The notes beneath the pieces were generated by a model that saw only the letters and a list, made by a program, of their open reading frames with translations, ran no database searches and had not been told where the DNA came from. Positions 43,169 to 54,020 of a DNA stretch of 64,000 nucleotides are shown here, in pieces. The DNA comes from Cherax quadricarinatus (Eukaryota; Arthropoda; Malacostraca; Decapoda; Parastacidae). The stretch is from NCBI RefSeq assembly GCF_038502225.1, contig NC_091293.1, forward strand, positions 9,869,753-9,933,752, written 5' to 3'. Position 1 is the stretch's first letter, and each line of letters begins with the position of its first letter. A program made the position numbers and the translations under genes.

Positions 43169-43197
43169 TTGATAATGTGAGTAGTCACGAAAGCGCT
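43169..43197 (+). ncRNA. Hammerhead-like motif, PLE-B
   Basis: TTGATAA, hairpin TGTGA-GTAG-TCAC, then GAAAGCGC. The same string recurs at 55235-55268 (plus) and reversed at about 56420-56455. Fits the CTGATGA/stem II/GAAA layout; not tested for fold or cleavage. Confidence 0.45.
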
Positions 43198-43225
43198 TGG
43201 AATTTCTCTATTCTTTCAGTGGTTG

Positions 43226-43255
43226 TTTTGCATAATATATATATACATATATATA

Positions 43256-43336
<81 letters not shown>

Positions 43337-43345
43337 ATATATATA
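43226..43345. repeat. (TA)n array at PLE-B 3' end
   Basis: About 120 bases of TA with a few TATTAT or TACAT breaks, right after TTTTGCA of PLE-B. Confidence 0.95.
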
Positions 43346-43821
43346 TTCTTCTTTCTTCTTTCAACACACCGGCTGTATCCCACCGAGGCGGGGTGGCCCA
43401 AAAGGAAAAACGAAAGTTTCTCCTTTTACATTTAGTAATATATACAGGAGAAGGGGTTACTACCCCCTTGCTCCCGGCATTTTAGTCGCCTCTTACAACA
43501 CGCATGGCTTACGGAGGAAGAATTCTGTTCCACTTCCCCATGGAGGTAAGAGGAAATAAACAAGAACAAGAACTAGAAAGAAAATAGAAGAAAACCAAAG
43601 GGGTGTGTATATATATGCTTGTACATGTATGTGTAGTGTGACCTAAGTGTAAGTAGAAGTAGCAAGACATACCTGAGATCTTGCACGTGTATGAGACAGA
43701 AAAAAAAAAGACACCAGCAATCCTACCATCGTGTAAAACAATTACAGGCTTCAGTTTTACACTCGCTTGGCAGGACGGTATTACCTCCCTGGGCGGTTGC
43801 TGTCTACCAACCTACTACCTA
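43346..43821 (-). repeat. Dispersed repeat, probable RTE 3' region
   Basis: Opens AACACACCGGCTGTATCCCA, CGAGGCGGGGTGGCCC, matching in layout the RTE end at 41690-41740 (AACACATTGACCGTCTCCCA, CAAGGCAGGGTGGCCC). Continues without an ORF to CCTACTACCTAGG, then (TA)n. Probably the reversed 3' untranslated region of an RTE-type LINE; an inference. Confidence 0.55.
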
Positions 43822-45175
<1,354 letters not shown>

Positions 45176-45780
45176 GTGGAAATTTTTTACATAATTTCCT
45201 AAATGTAGAACATATAAATAAATAATATAATAATTGTGTAATAAAATATGATGCTGCTTTGACCCTTAAAGAAATTTCGAGTGATGGGGGGGAGGTAGTC
45301 GAGCTGCTGAGTAACTCCGGGGGAGACGCCATGTTGAATTTAATGTGTAAACAATGGTCTACATAGTGATAATAATTCGGCATTTTCCGAGGACTAAATG
45401 GGATGTATCGGCCTCAATTCGTAATTTAGAAATTGCCGATAAGTTCCTGCTGAAGAAGTGGGACAGGAAATTTACAGGACTTCAAGAATCACTTATGGAG
45501 GACCAAAATAGAGGACTTCAATAAATCATTCCCAGCAACACACCTTAGCTAAGTCATACTTACCCATAATTACAGCAGTTTTTGCGTTGGCCATCGTAAA
45601 TTCTAGCTTCCAAGGGTTAGGTTATGGTGTGTTCCATCAGCATTGTCTTCCAACAACTGATGGTAAGTAGAAATATAAAGATATTTTTAATAACACTAAT
45701 AATTTATGTATAATAATTATTCTGTGTCCCCAGCAAGCTTGATCATATACAGTCCCCTTAATCATAATTTTATCAGAGTA
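45176..45780. other. Unassigned stretch, about 600 bp
   Basis: No ORF above about 75 codons, no motif and no match to other parts of the window. A moderately GC-rich core (45280-45340, AACTCCGGGGGAGACGCCAT) sits in AT-rich sequence. It could be host intergenic or untranslated DNA; nothing decides this. Confidence 0.35.
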
Positions 45781-46400
45781 GCTGGACCTGGAGTTTACCT
45801 GGAGAGAGTTCCGGGGGTCAACGCCCCCGCGGCCCGGTCTGTGACCAGGCCTCCTGGTGGATCAGAGCCTGATCAACCAGGCTGCTGCTGCTGGCTGCAC
45901 GCAAACCAACGCACAAGCCACAGCCCGGCTGGGCAGGAACCGACTTTAGGTGCTTGTCCAGTGCCAGCTTGAAGACTGCCAGGGGTCTGTTGGTAATCCC
46001 CCTTATGTATGCTGGGAGGCAGTTGAACAGTCTTGGGCCCCTGACACTTATTGTATGGTCTCTTAACGTGCTAGTGACACCCCTGCTTTTCATTGGGGGG
46101 ATGTTGCATCGTCTGCCAAGTCTTTTGCTTTCGTAGTGAGTGATTTTCGTGTGCAAGTTCGGTACTAGTCCCTCTAGGATTTTCCAGGTGTATATAATCA
46201 TGTATCTCTCCCGCCTGCGTTCCAGGGATAACAGGTTCAGGAACCTCAAGCGCTCCCAGTAATTGAGGTGTTTTATCTCCGTTATGCGTGCTGTGAAGGT
46301 TCTCTGTACATTTTCTAGGTCAGCAATTTCACCTGCCTTGAAAGGTGCTGTTAGTGTGCAGCAATATTCCAGCCTAGATAGTACAAGTGACCTGAAGAGT
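45781..46400 (-). pseudogene. LINE-B2 copy, 3' part, cut by the assembly gap
   Basis: Minus frame 45818-46249 encodes the C-terminal tail (NLLSLERRRERYMIIYTWK; GPRLFNCLPAYIRGITNR). Same 3' end type as 13896-14840. The 5' side runs into the N block at 46401. Confidence 0.82.
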
Positions 46401-46500
46401 NNNNNNNNNNNNNNNNNNNNNNNNNNNNNNNNNNNNNNNNNNNNNNNNNNNNNNNNNNNNNNNNNNNNNNNNNNNNNNNNNNNNNNNNNNNNNNNNNNNN
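46401..46500. other. Assembly gap (100 N)
   Basis: Exactly 100 N, the usual placeholder for a gap of unknown size. LINE-B2 lies on its left and LINE-C ORF1 on its right, so the two sides need not be neighbours. Confidence 0.99.
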
Positions 46501-46757
46501 GAAATAAAACAGGAGGAGATAAAAATGATTGAAGGCATCATGAAAACAATAGGGGAGGGCAATATGACCCAGGTGACAAATTTTCAGAGAATTGGGTGGT
46601 TTGCGAGTGGAAGGATACGGCCTGTCAGAGTAACTTTCAAGGAAGAATCAGTTCGAACCAGGATTCTGCAAGAGAAAGCAAGACTGAGGGACAAAGAGGG
46701 GGTACCAGAGAGTATACCTCGACCGCGACAGAACACAAGAAGAAAGGGACTACACTG
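46501..46757 (+). pseudogene. LINE-C copy 2 ORF1, C-terminal part
   Basis: Plus reading: KMIEGIMKTIGEGNMTQVTN, FQRIGWFASGRIRPVRVTFK and RILQEKARLRDKEG, ending at a stop near 46757. Matches the ORF1 of the next copy (50936-51322: FQRMGGYLKGRKRPINLIF). The basic, helix-strand pattern suggests an RNA-binding ORF1; the fold is an inference. The N-terminus is lost in the gap. 46758-47080 is the ORF1-ORF2 spacer, rich in CCCAC. Confidence 0.7.
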
Positions 46758-47080
46758 AAAGAGAGGGTACAGAGACGCAAGGAGGAACGAGAAGCAATGA
46801 AAATGAGCAGGACCCAGACACAGGAGGAAGGGCAAACACACCCCACAGAATCTCCCACCAAAAGACCCCACCCGCGACATTCCCAACGCAACTGAGCAAC
46901 CTATACTACAACCCACTCACTGTTCCCTCTGCCACCAACCCCCATATCACAAACCTCACCCCAACAGCTGTCCCTTATGGGCATTCTGACCCCACCCCCA
47001 TCAACACAAACCCCACCTACACCACAGCCCCATATAGGCCCCCACCAAGGCTCTCGCTCCCCCAACCCCAATATTCTTGC

Positions 47081-49876
47081 ATGACCACAATGACAGAAAA
47101 GAAACTAAAGGTTTGGTACACAAACGCGGATGGAATAACGAATAAACATGAGGAGTGGAATGAAAGAATCAGTGAAAAATCCCCAGACATCATAGCAGTC
47201 ACAGAAACAAAACTCGCTGAGACAATAACAGACACAATCTTCCCAACAGGATATCAGATCCTGAGGAAAGATAGAAGGAGTAGAGGGGGAGGAGGGGTTG
47301 CACTACTCATAAAACACCGATGGGGATTTGAGGAAATGGAAGGCATGGACATGATTGGAGAAAGAGACTACATTGTAGGTACAATTCAGTCCGGAGAACA
47401 TAAAGGAGTCATTGGAGTGATGTATAACCCACCACAGAACTTCAGGAGGCCAAGAGAGGAGTACGAAGAAAACAACAGGGTGATGGTGGACACACTGTCT
47501 GAGGTGGCAAGAAGAGCTCACTCGAGCAGAGCAAAGTTACTGGTAATGGGCGATTTCAACCACAGGGAGATCGACTGGGAAAACCTGGAGCCACATGGGG
47601 GTCCCGAAACATGGAGAGCCAAGATGATGGATGTGGTACTTGAAAACCTCATGCATCAACAGGTCAGGGACACAACCAGAGAGAGAGGAGAGGATGAGCC
47701 AGCAAGACTGGATCTTGTGTTCACCCTGAGCAGTTCAAACATTGAGGACATCACTTACGAGAGGCCCCTTGGAGCTAGCGATCATGTGGTTCTGAGTTTT
47801 GACTATATAGTAGAGTTACAAGTGGAGAAGGTAACAGGAACTGAAGGGGACAGGCCAAACTATAAAAGGGGGGACTACACAGGTATGAGAAACTTCCTGC
47901 AGGAGGTTCAGTGGGACAGAGAAATGGTAGGAAAATCAGTAAACGAGATGATGGAATATGTGGCAACAAAGTGCAAGGAGGCAGAGGAAAGTTTTGTTCC
48001 CAAGGGAAACAGAAATAATAGGAAGACCAAAACGAGTCCTTGGTTTACCCGAAGGTGTAGGGAGGCAAAAACTAAGTGCAACAGAGAATGGAAAAGGTAC
48101 AGGAGGCATAGGACCCAGGAAAACAAGGAGATTAGTAGAAGAGCCAGAAACGAGTATGCACAGATAAGGAGGGAGGCCCAGCGACAGTATGAAAACGACA
48201 TAGCATCGAAAGTCAAATCTCACCCGAAACTGCTGTATAGCCACATTAGAAGGAAGACAACAGTCAAGGACCAGGTGATAAGGCTGAGGAAAGAAGGTGG
48301 AGAACTCACAAGAAACGATCAAGAGGTATGTGAGGAGCTCAACACGAGATTTAAGGAAGTATTTACAGTAGAGACAGGAAGGACTCTGGGGGGACAGACC
48401 AGATGGGGACACCAGCAAGGAATACACCAACAAGTGTTGGACGACATACATACAGATGAGGAGGAGGTGAAGAAACTGCTAAGGGACATCGATACCTCAA
48501 AGGCAATGGGACCGGACAACATCTCCCCGTGGGTCCTTAGAGAGGGAGCAGATATGTTGTGCGTGCCACTTACCACAATCTTCAACACATCCCTGGAAAC
48601 TGGGCAACTACCTGAGGTATGGAAGACGGCAAATGTAGTTCCCATTTTTAAAAAAGGAGACAGAAAAGAGGCACTAAACTATAGACCTGTGTCATTGACG
48701 TGTATAGTATGCAAAATTATGGAGAAGATTATCAGGAGGAGAGTGGTGGAGCACCTGGAACGGAACAGGAGTATAAATGACAACCAGCACGGATTCACGG
48801 AAGGCAAATCCTGTGTCACAAACCTTCTGGAGTTTTATGATAAAATAACAGAAGTAAGACAAGAGAGAGAGGGGTGGGTTGATTGCATCTTCTTGGACTG
48901 CAAGAAGGCCTTTGACACAGTTCCTCACAAGAGATTAGTGCAGAAGCTAGAGCATCAGGCGCATATAACAGGAAGGGCACTGCAATGGATCAGAGAATAC
49001 CTGACAGGGAGGCAACAACGAATCATGGTACGTAATGATGTATCACAGTGGGCACCTGTGACGAGCGGGGTCCCACAGGGGTCGGTCCTAGGACCAGTGC
49101 TATTTTTGGTATATGTGAACGACATGACGGAAGGATTAGACTCAGAAGTGTCCCATTTTGCAGATGATGTGAAGTTAGTGAGGAGAATTAAATCTGATGA
49201 GGACCAGGCAGGACTTCAAAGAGACCTGGACAGACTGGACACCTGGTCCAGCAAATGGCTTCTCGAATTTAATCCTGCCAAATGCAAAGTCATGAAGATA
49301 GGGGAAGGGCACAGAAGACCACAGAGAGAGTATAGGCTAGGTGGCCAAAGACTGCAAACCTCACTCAAGGAGAAAGATCTTGGGGTGAGTATAACACCGA
49401 GCATGTCTCCGGAAGCACACATCAATCAGATAACTGCTGCAGCATATGGGCGCCTGGCAAACCTGAGAACAGCATTCCGATACCTTAGTAAGGAATCATT
49501 CAAGACACTGTACACCGTGTATGTCAGGCCCATACTGGAGTATGCAGCACCTGTTTGGAACCCGCACTTGATAAAGCACGTCAAGAAACTAGAGAAAGTA
49601 CAAAGGTTTGCGACAAGGTTAGTTCCAGAGCTAAGGGGAATGTCCTATGAAGAAAGATTAAGGGAAATCGGCCTGACGACACTGGAGGACAGGGGGGTCA
49701 GGGGAGACATGATAACGACATATAAAATACTGCGTGGAATAGACAAGGTGGACAAAGACAGGATGTTCCAGGGAGGGGACACAGAAACAAGAGGCCACAA
49801 TTGGAAGTTGAAGACACAAATGAGTCAGAGAGATAGTAGGAAGTATTTCTTCAGTCATAGAGTTGTAAGGCAGTGA
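47081..49876 (+). CDS. LINE-C copy 2 ORF2: endonuclease and RT, nearly intact
   Basis: 931 codons from ATG 47081 (MTTMTEKKLKVWYTNADGIT). Endonuclease: IIAVTETKL, MGDFNHREIDWENLEPHGG (about 47546) and GASDHVVLSF (about 47775). A basic linker (WKRYRRHRTQENKEISRRA). RT: NVVPIFKKGDRKEALNYRPV, HGFTEGKSCVTNLLEFYD, FLDCKKAFDTVPHKRL (about 48890), GVPQGSVLGPVLF and HFADDVKLVRRI (catalytic FADD, about 49158), then the thumb and a conserved C-terminal block. The family is CR1-like. It stops at TGA 49874-49876, where other copies have a Trp codon and about 40 more residues (…KWNSLGSDVVEAG), so it is truncated by one base change. All catalytic motifs seen are present; the most recent-looking LINE in the window. 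Confidence 0.92.
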   Translation: MTTMTEKKLKVWYTNADGITNKHEEWNERISEKSPDIIAVTETKLAETITDTIFPTGYQILRKDRRSRGGGGVALLIKHRWGFEEMEGMDMIGERDYIVGTIQSGEHKGVIGVMYNPPQNFRRPREEYEENNRVMVDTLSEVARRAHSSRAKLLVMGDFNHREIDWENLEPHGGPETWRAKMMDVVLENLMHQQVRDTTRERGEDEPARLDLVFTLSSSNIEDITYERPLGASDHVVLSFDYIVELQVEKVTGTEGDRPNYKRGDYTGMRNFLQEVQWDREMVGKSVNEMMEYVATKCKEAEESFVPKGNRNNRKTKTSPWFTRRCREAKTKCNREWKRYRRHRTQENKEISRRARNEYAQIRREAQRQYENDIASKVKSHPKLLYSHIRRKTTVKDQVIRLRKEGGELTRNDQEVCEELNTRFKEVFTVETGRTLGGQTRWGHQQGIHQQVLDDIHTDEEEVKKLLRDIDTSKAMGPDNISPWVLREGADMLCVPLTTIFNTSLETGQLPEVWKTANVVPIFKKGDRKEALNYRPVSLTCIVCKIMEKIIRRRVVEHLERNRSINDNQHGFTEGKSCVTNLLEFYDKITEVRQEREGWVDCIFLDCKKAFDTVPHKRLVQKLEHQAHITGRALQWIREYLTGRQQRIMVRNDVSQWAPVTSGVPQGSVLGPVLFLVYVNDMTEGLDSEVSHFADDVKLVRRIKSDEDQAGLQRDLDRLDTWSSKWLLEFNPAKCKVMKIGEGHRRPQREYRLGGQRLQTSLKEKDLGVSITPSMSPEAHINQITAAAYGRLANLRTAFRYLSKESFKTLYTVYVRPILEYAAPVWNPHLIKHVKKLEKVQRFATRLVPELRGMSYEERLREIGLTTLEDRGVRGDMITTYKILRGIDKVDKDRMFQGGDTETRGHNWKLKTQMSQRDSRKYFFSHRVVRQ

Positions 49877-50027
49877 AATAGCCTAGAAAATGACGTAGTG
49901 GAGGCAGGAACCATACACAGTTTTAAGACGAGGTTTGATAAAGCTCATGGAGCGGGGAGAGAGAGGGCCTAGTAGCAACCGGTGAAGAGGCGGGGCCAGG
50001 AGCTAGGACTCGACCCCTGCAACCACA

Positions 50028-50049
50028 AATAGGTGAGTACAAATAGGTG

Positions 50050-50100
<51 letters not shown>
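50028..50100. repeat. LINE-C copy 2 terminal repeat and (AC)n
   Basis: AATAGGTGAGTACA repeated twice, then about 40 bases of AC. The next LINE-C piece starts straight after. Confidence 0.92.
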
Positions 50101-50815
50101 AAACCTCGCTCAATGAGAAATATCTTAGCGTGAATATAACACCTAGCACATCTCCGGAGGCACACATCAACCAGATAACTGCTGCAGCATATGGGTGCCT
50201 GGCAAACCTGAGATTAGTATTCCGATACCTAAGTAAGGAATCTTTCAAGACACTGTACACTGTGTACGTCAGGCCCATACTGAAGTATGCAGAACCAGTT
50301 TGGAACCCGCACCGGGTCAAGCACATTATGAAATTAGAGAAAGTGCAAAGGTTTGTGACAAGGTTAGTTCCAGAGCTAAGGGGAATGTCCTACGAAGAAA
50401 GGTTAAGGGAAATCGGCCTGACGACACTGGAGAACAGGAAGGATAGGGGAGACATGATAACGATATACAAAATACTGCGTGGAATAGACAAGGTGGACAG
50501 AGACAGGATGTTCCAGAGAGAGGACACATAAACAAGGGGTCACTCTTGGAAGTTGAAGACTCGGATGAGTCACAGGGATGTCAAGAAGCATTTCTTCAGC
50601 CAGAGTGGTCAGGAAGTGGAACAGTCTGGCGAGCGATGTAGTGGAGGCAGGAACCATACGTAGCTTTAAGACGAGGTATGATAAATCTCAGGAAGCAGGG
50701 AGAGAGAGGACCTAGTAGCGTTCAGTGAAGAGGCGGGGTCAGGAGCTGAGACTCGACCCTTGCAACCACAATTAGGTGAGTACAATTAGGTGAGTACACA
50801 CACACACACACACAC
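50101..50815 (+). pseudogene. LINE-C copy 3, 3' fragment
   Basis: Starts inside the RT C-terminal region and reads ITPSTSPEAHINQITAAAY-like text (ORF 50130-50531: VRPILKYAEPVWNPH; LVPELRGMSYEERLREIGL), with a stop at 50529, then the 3' untranslated region and its own GTGAGTACA repeats and AC run (50772-50815). The 5' side is truncated exactly at the AC array of copy 2, so the fragment probably inserted into or next to that array. Confidence 0.83.
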
Positions 50816-50935
50816 ACTCATGGGAAGGAAGGAGATATAACTTACGCTAAGGCCATATCAGCCTACAGAGCAGGGCTATGGAGTGAAGGAGGAGAGCAGC
50901 TGGGTGCAGGTGGAGAGGGGGATAGGTCAAATGCA

Positions 50936-51322
50936 GTGGCACGAACAAGCAACCAAGAGATACAGAAAAAAAAACAAGTGAGAAAATGGCCATGTACAGA
51001 CAGGAACCAGAGTCACAGAGGGAAAGACAATGGAAGGAGGATAGGGCAGTCAGTGTTAATTCATGGGCTTCAGGAAAGTGAGGGAAGGATGCACACTGAA
51101 AGTCGGCAGGCAGAAAGAAAGGAGATTGAGAACATCATCACAGAAACAGGTGAAGAGGACATGTCCGAGACTGTAAATTTTCAGAGAATGGGGGGATATT
51201 TGAAGGGAAGAAAACGACCGATCAATCTGATTTTCAGGACAGAAACAGTGCCGAACAGGATCCTCCAAGAGAAACCACGGTTGAAGTACTCGGCAGAATA
51301 CAAGAGGGTGATCCTAGACTGA
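50936..51322 (+). CDS. LINE-C copy 4 ORF1
   Basis: About 128 codons, MARTSNQEIQKKKQVRKW at the start, SVLIHGLQESEGRMHTESRQ, ETVNFQRMGGYLKGRKRPIN and NRILQEKPRLK. Basic and hydrophilic, in the pattern of RNA-binding LINE ORF1 proteins (VLIHGLxE resembles the strand of an RRM-like domain; inference). The first about 115 bases of the copy (50818-50935) are a leader. 51323-51597 is the ORF1-ORF2 spacer. The original start may lie further upstream. Confidence 0.65.
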   Translation: MARTSNQEIQKKKQVRKWPCTDRNQSHRGKDNGRRIGQSVLIHGLQESEGRMHTESRQAERKEIENIITETGEEDMSETVNFQRMGGYLKGRKRPINLIFRTETVPNRILQEKPRLKYSAEYKRVILD

Positions 51323-51597
51323 GACAGAACACAAACAGAATGACAGCAGCTGAGAGAGAGAGGCCACAAAAGTGAAAGGAGCTAGGAGAGACAAGGACAG
51401 AATCAGCAGAGGACAACCAGAGCAGGGCACAGCAACAAGAGCAAGTGCACACAGAACCATCCACAGAGCCCCACAACCAATCATGCTATCCTAACACAAA
51501 CCTCAATCCACACCCAGAGCTCCCACCCAACACTCAGCTATAGAATCCCACAGTACACTGCCAGGTTCCCCACCCTTAATAGACCCTCCAAAACAGT

Positions 51598-53706
51598 GTG
51601 ATGGAGAGGAAACTGAAGGTATGGTACACGAATGCTGATGGAATAACAAATAAGTGGGAGGATTGGCACAAAAGAGTCAAAGAGGCATCACCAGACATCA
51701 CAGCTCCCACAGAAAACAAGCTCGCAGGTAAGATAATTGATGCCATCTTTCCAACGGAATATCAGAGCCTGAGGAAAGACAGAGGGAACAGAGGGGGTGG
51801 AGGAGTGGCACTGCTGGTCAAAAACCGATGGGATTTTGATGAGCTGGAGAGAAGAGACAGAGGAGAAGCAAGAGATTACATAGTAGTAATGCTTCCATCT
51901 GGAGGTCCTAAGGTGGTAATTGCAGTGATGTATAACCCACCACAGAACAGCAGGAGGCCAAAGCAAGATTATGATGAGAGTAACAGAGCGATGGTTGACA
52001 CACTGCCTGAAGTGGCCAGAAGGGCTCATGAGAGCAGGGCAAAGCTCCTGATCATGGGTGACTTTAACCACAAGGAAATCGATTGGGTGAATTTTGAGCC
52101 ACATGGGGGCCAAGAAACGTGGAGGGCAAAGATGATGGAGGTGGTACTGGAAAACTTCATGCACCAACACGTAAGGGACACTACCAGAGAGAGAGGAGAG
52201 GATGAACCAGTGAGACTGGGCCTAGTATTCACCTTGAGTAGTGCAGATATTGAGGACATCACATATGAAAGACCACTTGGGGCCAGCAATCATGTGGTTT
52301 TAAGATTCGAATACACAGTAGAGCTACAAGTGGAGGGGGAAGCAGGAAGAGCTGGACTAATGAAGCCAAACTACAAGAAAGGGGACAACATGGGAATGAA
52401 GAACTTCCTGAATGGGGTTCAGTGGGACAGAGAACTCGCAGGGAAGTCAGTAAACAAGATGATGGAATATGTGATAACAATATGCAGGGAAGCTGAGGAG
52501 AGGTTTATACCCAAGGGTAACAGGAATAATGAAAACGAGAGGATGAGCCTGTGGTTCATCCAAAGGTGCAGGGAGGCCAAAACCAAGTGTGCTAGGGAAT
52601 GGAAGAAGTATAGAAGGCAAAGGACCCAGGAGAATAAGGAGAGCAGTTACAGAACCAGAAATGAATATCCACAGGGAAGAAGGGAGGCCCAATGACAATA
52701 TGAAAATGACATAGCAGCGATAGCCAAATCTGACCTGAAGCTGTTGTACAGGCACATCAGGGGGCAAACAACAGTCAATGACCAGGTAATCAGGCTAAGG
52801 AAGGAAGGAGGAGAGATCACAAGAAACGGCCACAAAGTATGTGAGGAACTCAACATGAGATTCAAAGAAGTGTTCACAGAGGAGACAGATGGGACTCCAG
52901 AAAGAGGGAGAGATGGGGTACACAACGAAGTGTTGGACACAATACATACAACCAAGGAAGAAGTGAAGAGGCTGCTGAAGGGGTTAGATACCTCAAAGGC
53001 GATGGGGCCGGATAACATCTCTCCATGGGTCCTGAGACAGGGAGCAGAGGTGCTATGTGTACCTCTAACAATAATTTTCAACACATTATCGAAACAGAGA
53101 GGTTACCTGAGGCATGGAAGACAGCAAATGTAGTCCCAATTATTATAAAAGAAGACAGACATGAAGCACTAAACTATAGACCAGTGTCACTGATATGTAT
53201 AGTATGCAAAATCATGGAGAAGATTATCAGGAGTAGAGTGGTGGGGCACCTAGAAAGGAATGAGCTTATCAACAACAGCCAACACGGTTTCAGGAATGGG
53301 AAATCCTGTGTCACAAACCTACTGGAGATCTATGACAGGGTGACAGCAGTAAGACAAGAGAGAGAGAGGGGTGGGTAGATTGCATTTTCTTGGACTGTAA
53401 GAAGGCGTTTGACACAGTTCCTCACAAGAGATTAGAGCAAAAGCTGGAGAACCAGGCAGGGATAACAGCAAAGGCATTATACTGGATTATGGAATACGTG
53501 TCAGGAAGACAGCAGCGAGTCATGGTACGTGGCGAGGTGTCAGAGTGGGCGCCTGTGATGAGTGGGGTTCCACAGGGGTCAGTCCTAGGACCGTTGCTAT
53601 TTCTGGTATTTGTGAACAACATGACGGAAGGAATAGACGCGGTAGTGTCCCTGTTTGCAGATGATGTAAAGTTGATGAGAAGAATTGAATCAGAAGAGGA
53701 CCAGGC
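51598..53706 (+). pseudogene. LINE-C copy 4 ORF2, stops and frameshifts, chimeric end
   Basis: Starts MERKLKVWYTNADGIT at 51598. Endonuclease: MGDFNHKEIDWVNFEPHGG. A TGA at 52693 replaces Arg. RT with frameshifts near 53090 and 53370 (an extra AG in a GA run, then TAG). KKAFDTVPHKRLEQKL (about 53405), GVPQGSVLGPLLF and LFADDVKLMRRIESEEDQAE (about 53655), where it stops at about 53706 and joins endonuclease sequence of another LINE-C copy. Confidence 0.85.
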
Positions 53707-54020
53707 AGAGCAAAGCTGCTGGTTATGGGCGATTTCAACCACAGGGAGATCGATTGCGAAAACGTGGAGCCACATGGGGTCCCGAAACATGAAGAGCCAA
53801 GATGATGGATGTGGTACTGGAAAACCTCATGCATCAACATGTTAAGGACACTACCAGAGAGAGAGGGGAGGATGAATCAGGAAGACTGGACCTTGTGTTC
53901 ACTCTGAGCAGTTCAGATATTGAGGACATCGCATATGAGAGGCCTCTAAGAGCTAGTGACCACGTGGTTCTGTGCTTTGAATAAATAGTAGAGTTACAAG
54001 TTGAGAGAGTAAAAGGAGTT
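53707..54020 (+). pseudogene. LINE-C copy 5, endonuclease fragment
   Basis: Plus reading across frames: AKLLVMGDFNHREID, MMDVVLENLMHQHVKDTTRE, RLDLVFTLSSSDIEDIAYER, closest in wording to copy 2 (MDVVLENLMHQQV), then a TAA at 53982. It is joined directly to the RT of copy 4 at a GCAGA microhomology, and cut at 54020 by PLE-B. Confidence 0.8.

Larger units (their letters stand above)
42253..43225 (+). pseudogene. PLE-B copy 1: linker, GIY-YIG and 3' region (plus)
   Basis: Plus frame 42261-42830: [20 protein letters not shown] (the post-RT linker), CVYKIPCKICDKVYYGQTGK (GIY-YIG core, about 42495-42550), LELRLKQHKYSIRTG and HVRDFNHPIDFQKVEKV, ending NNTLDK at 42830. The RT is missing (5' truncation). 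The 3' region carries TTGATAATGTGAGTAGTCAC-GAAAGCGC (43169-43197) and ends TGGTTGTTTTGCA, then (TA)n. A 153-bp palindromic element sits in the 3' region at 42863-43015. The GIY-YIG frame itself is intact. Confidence 0.87.
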
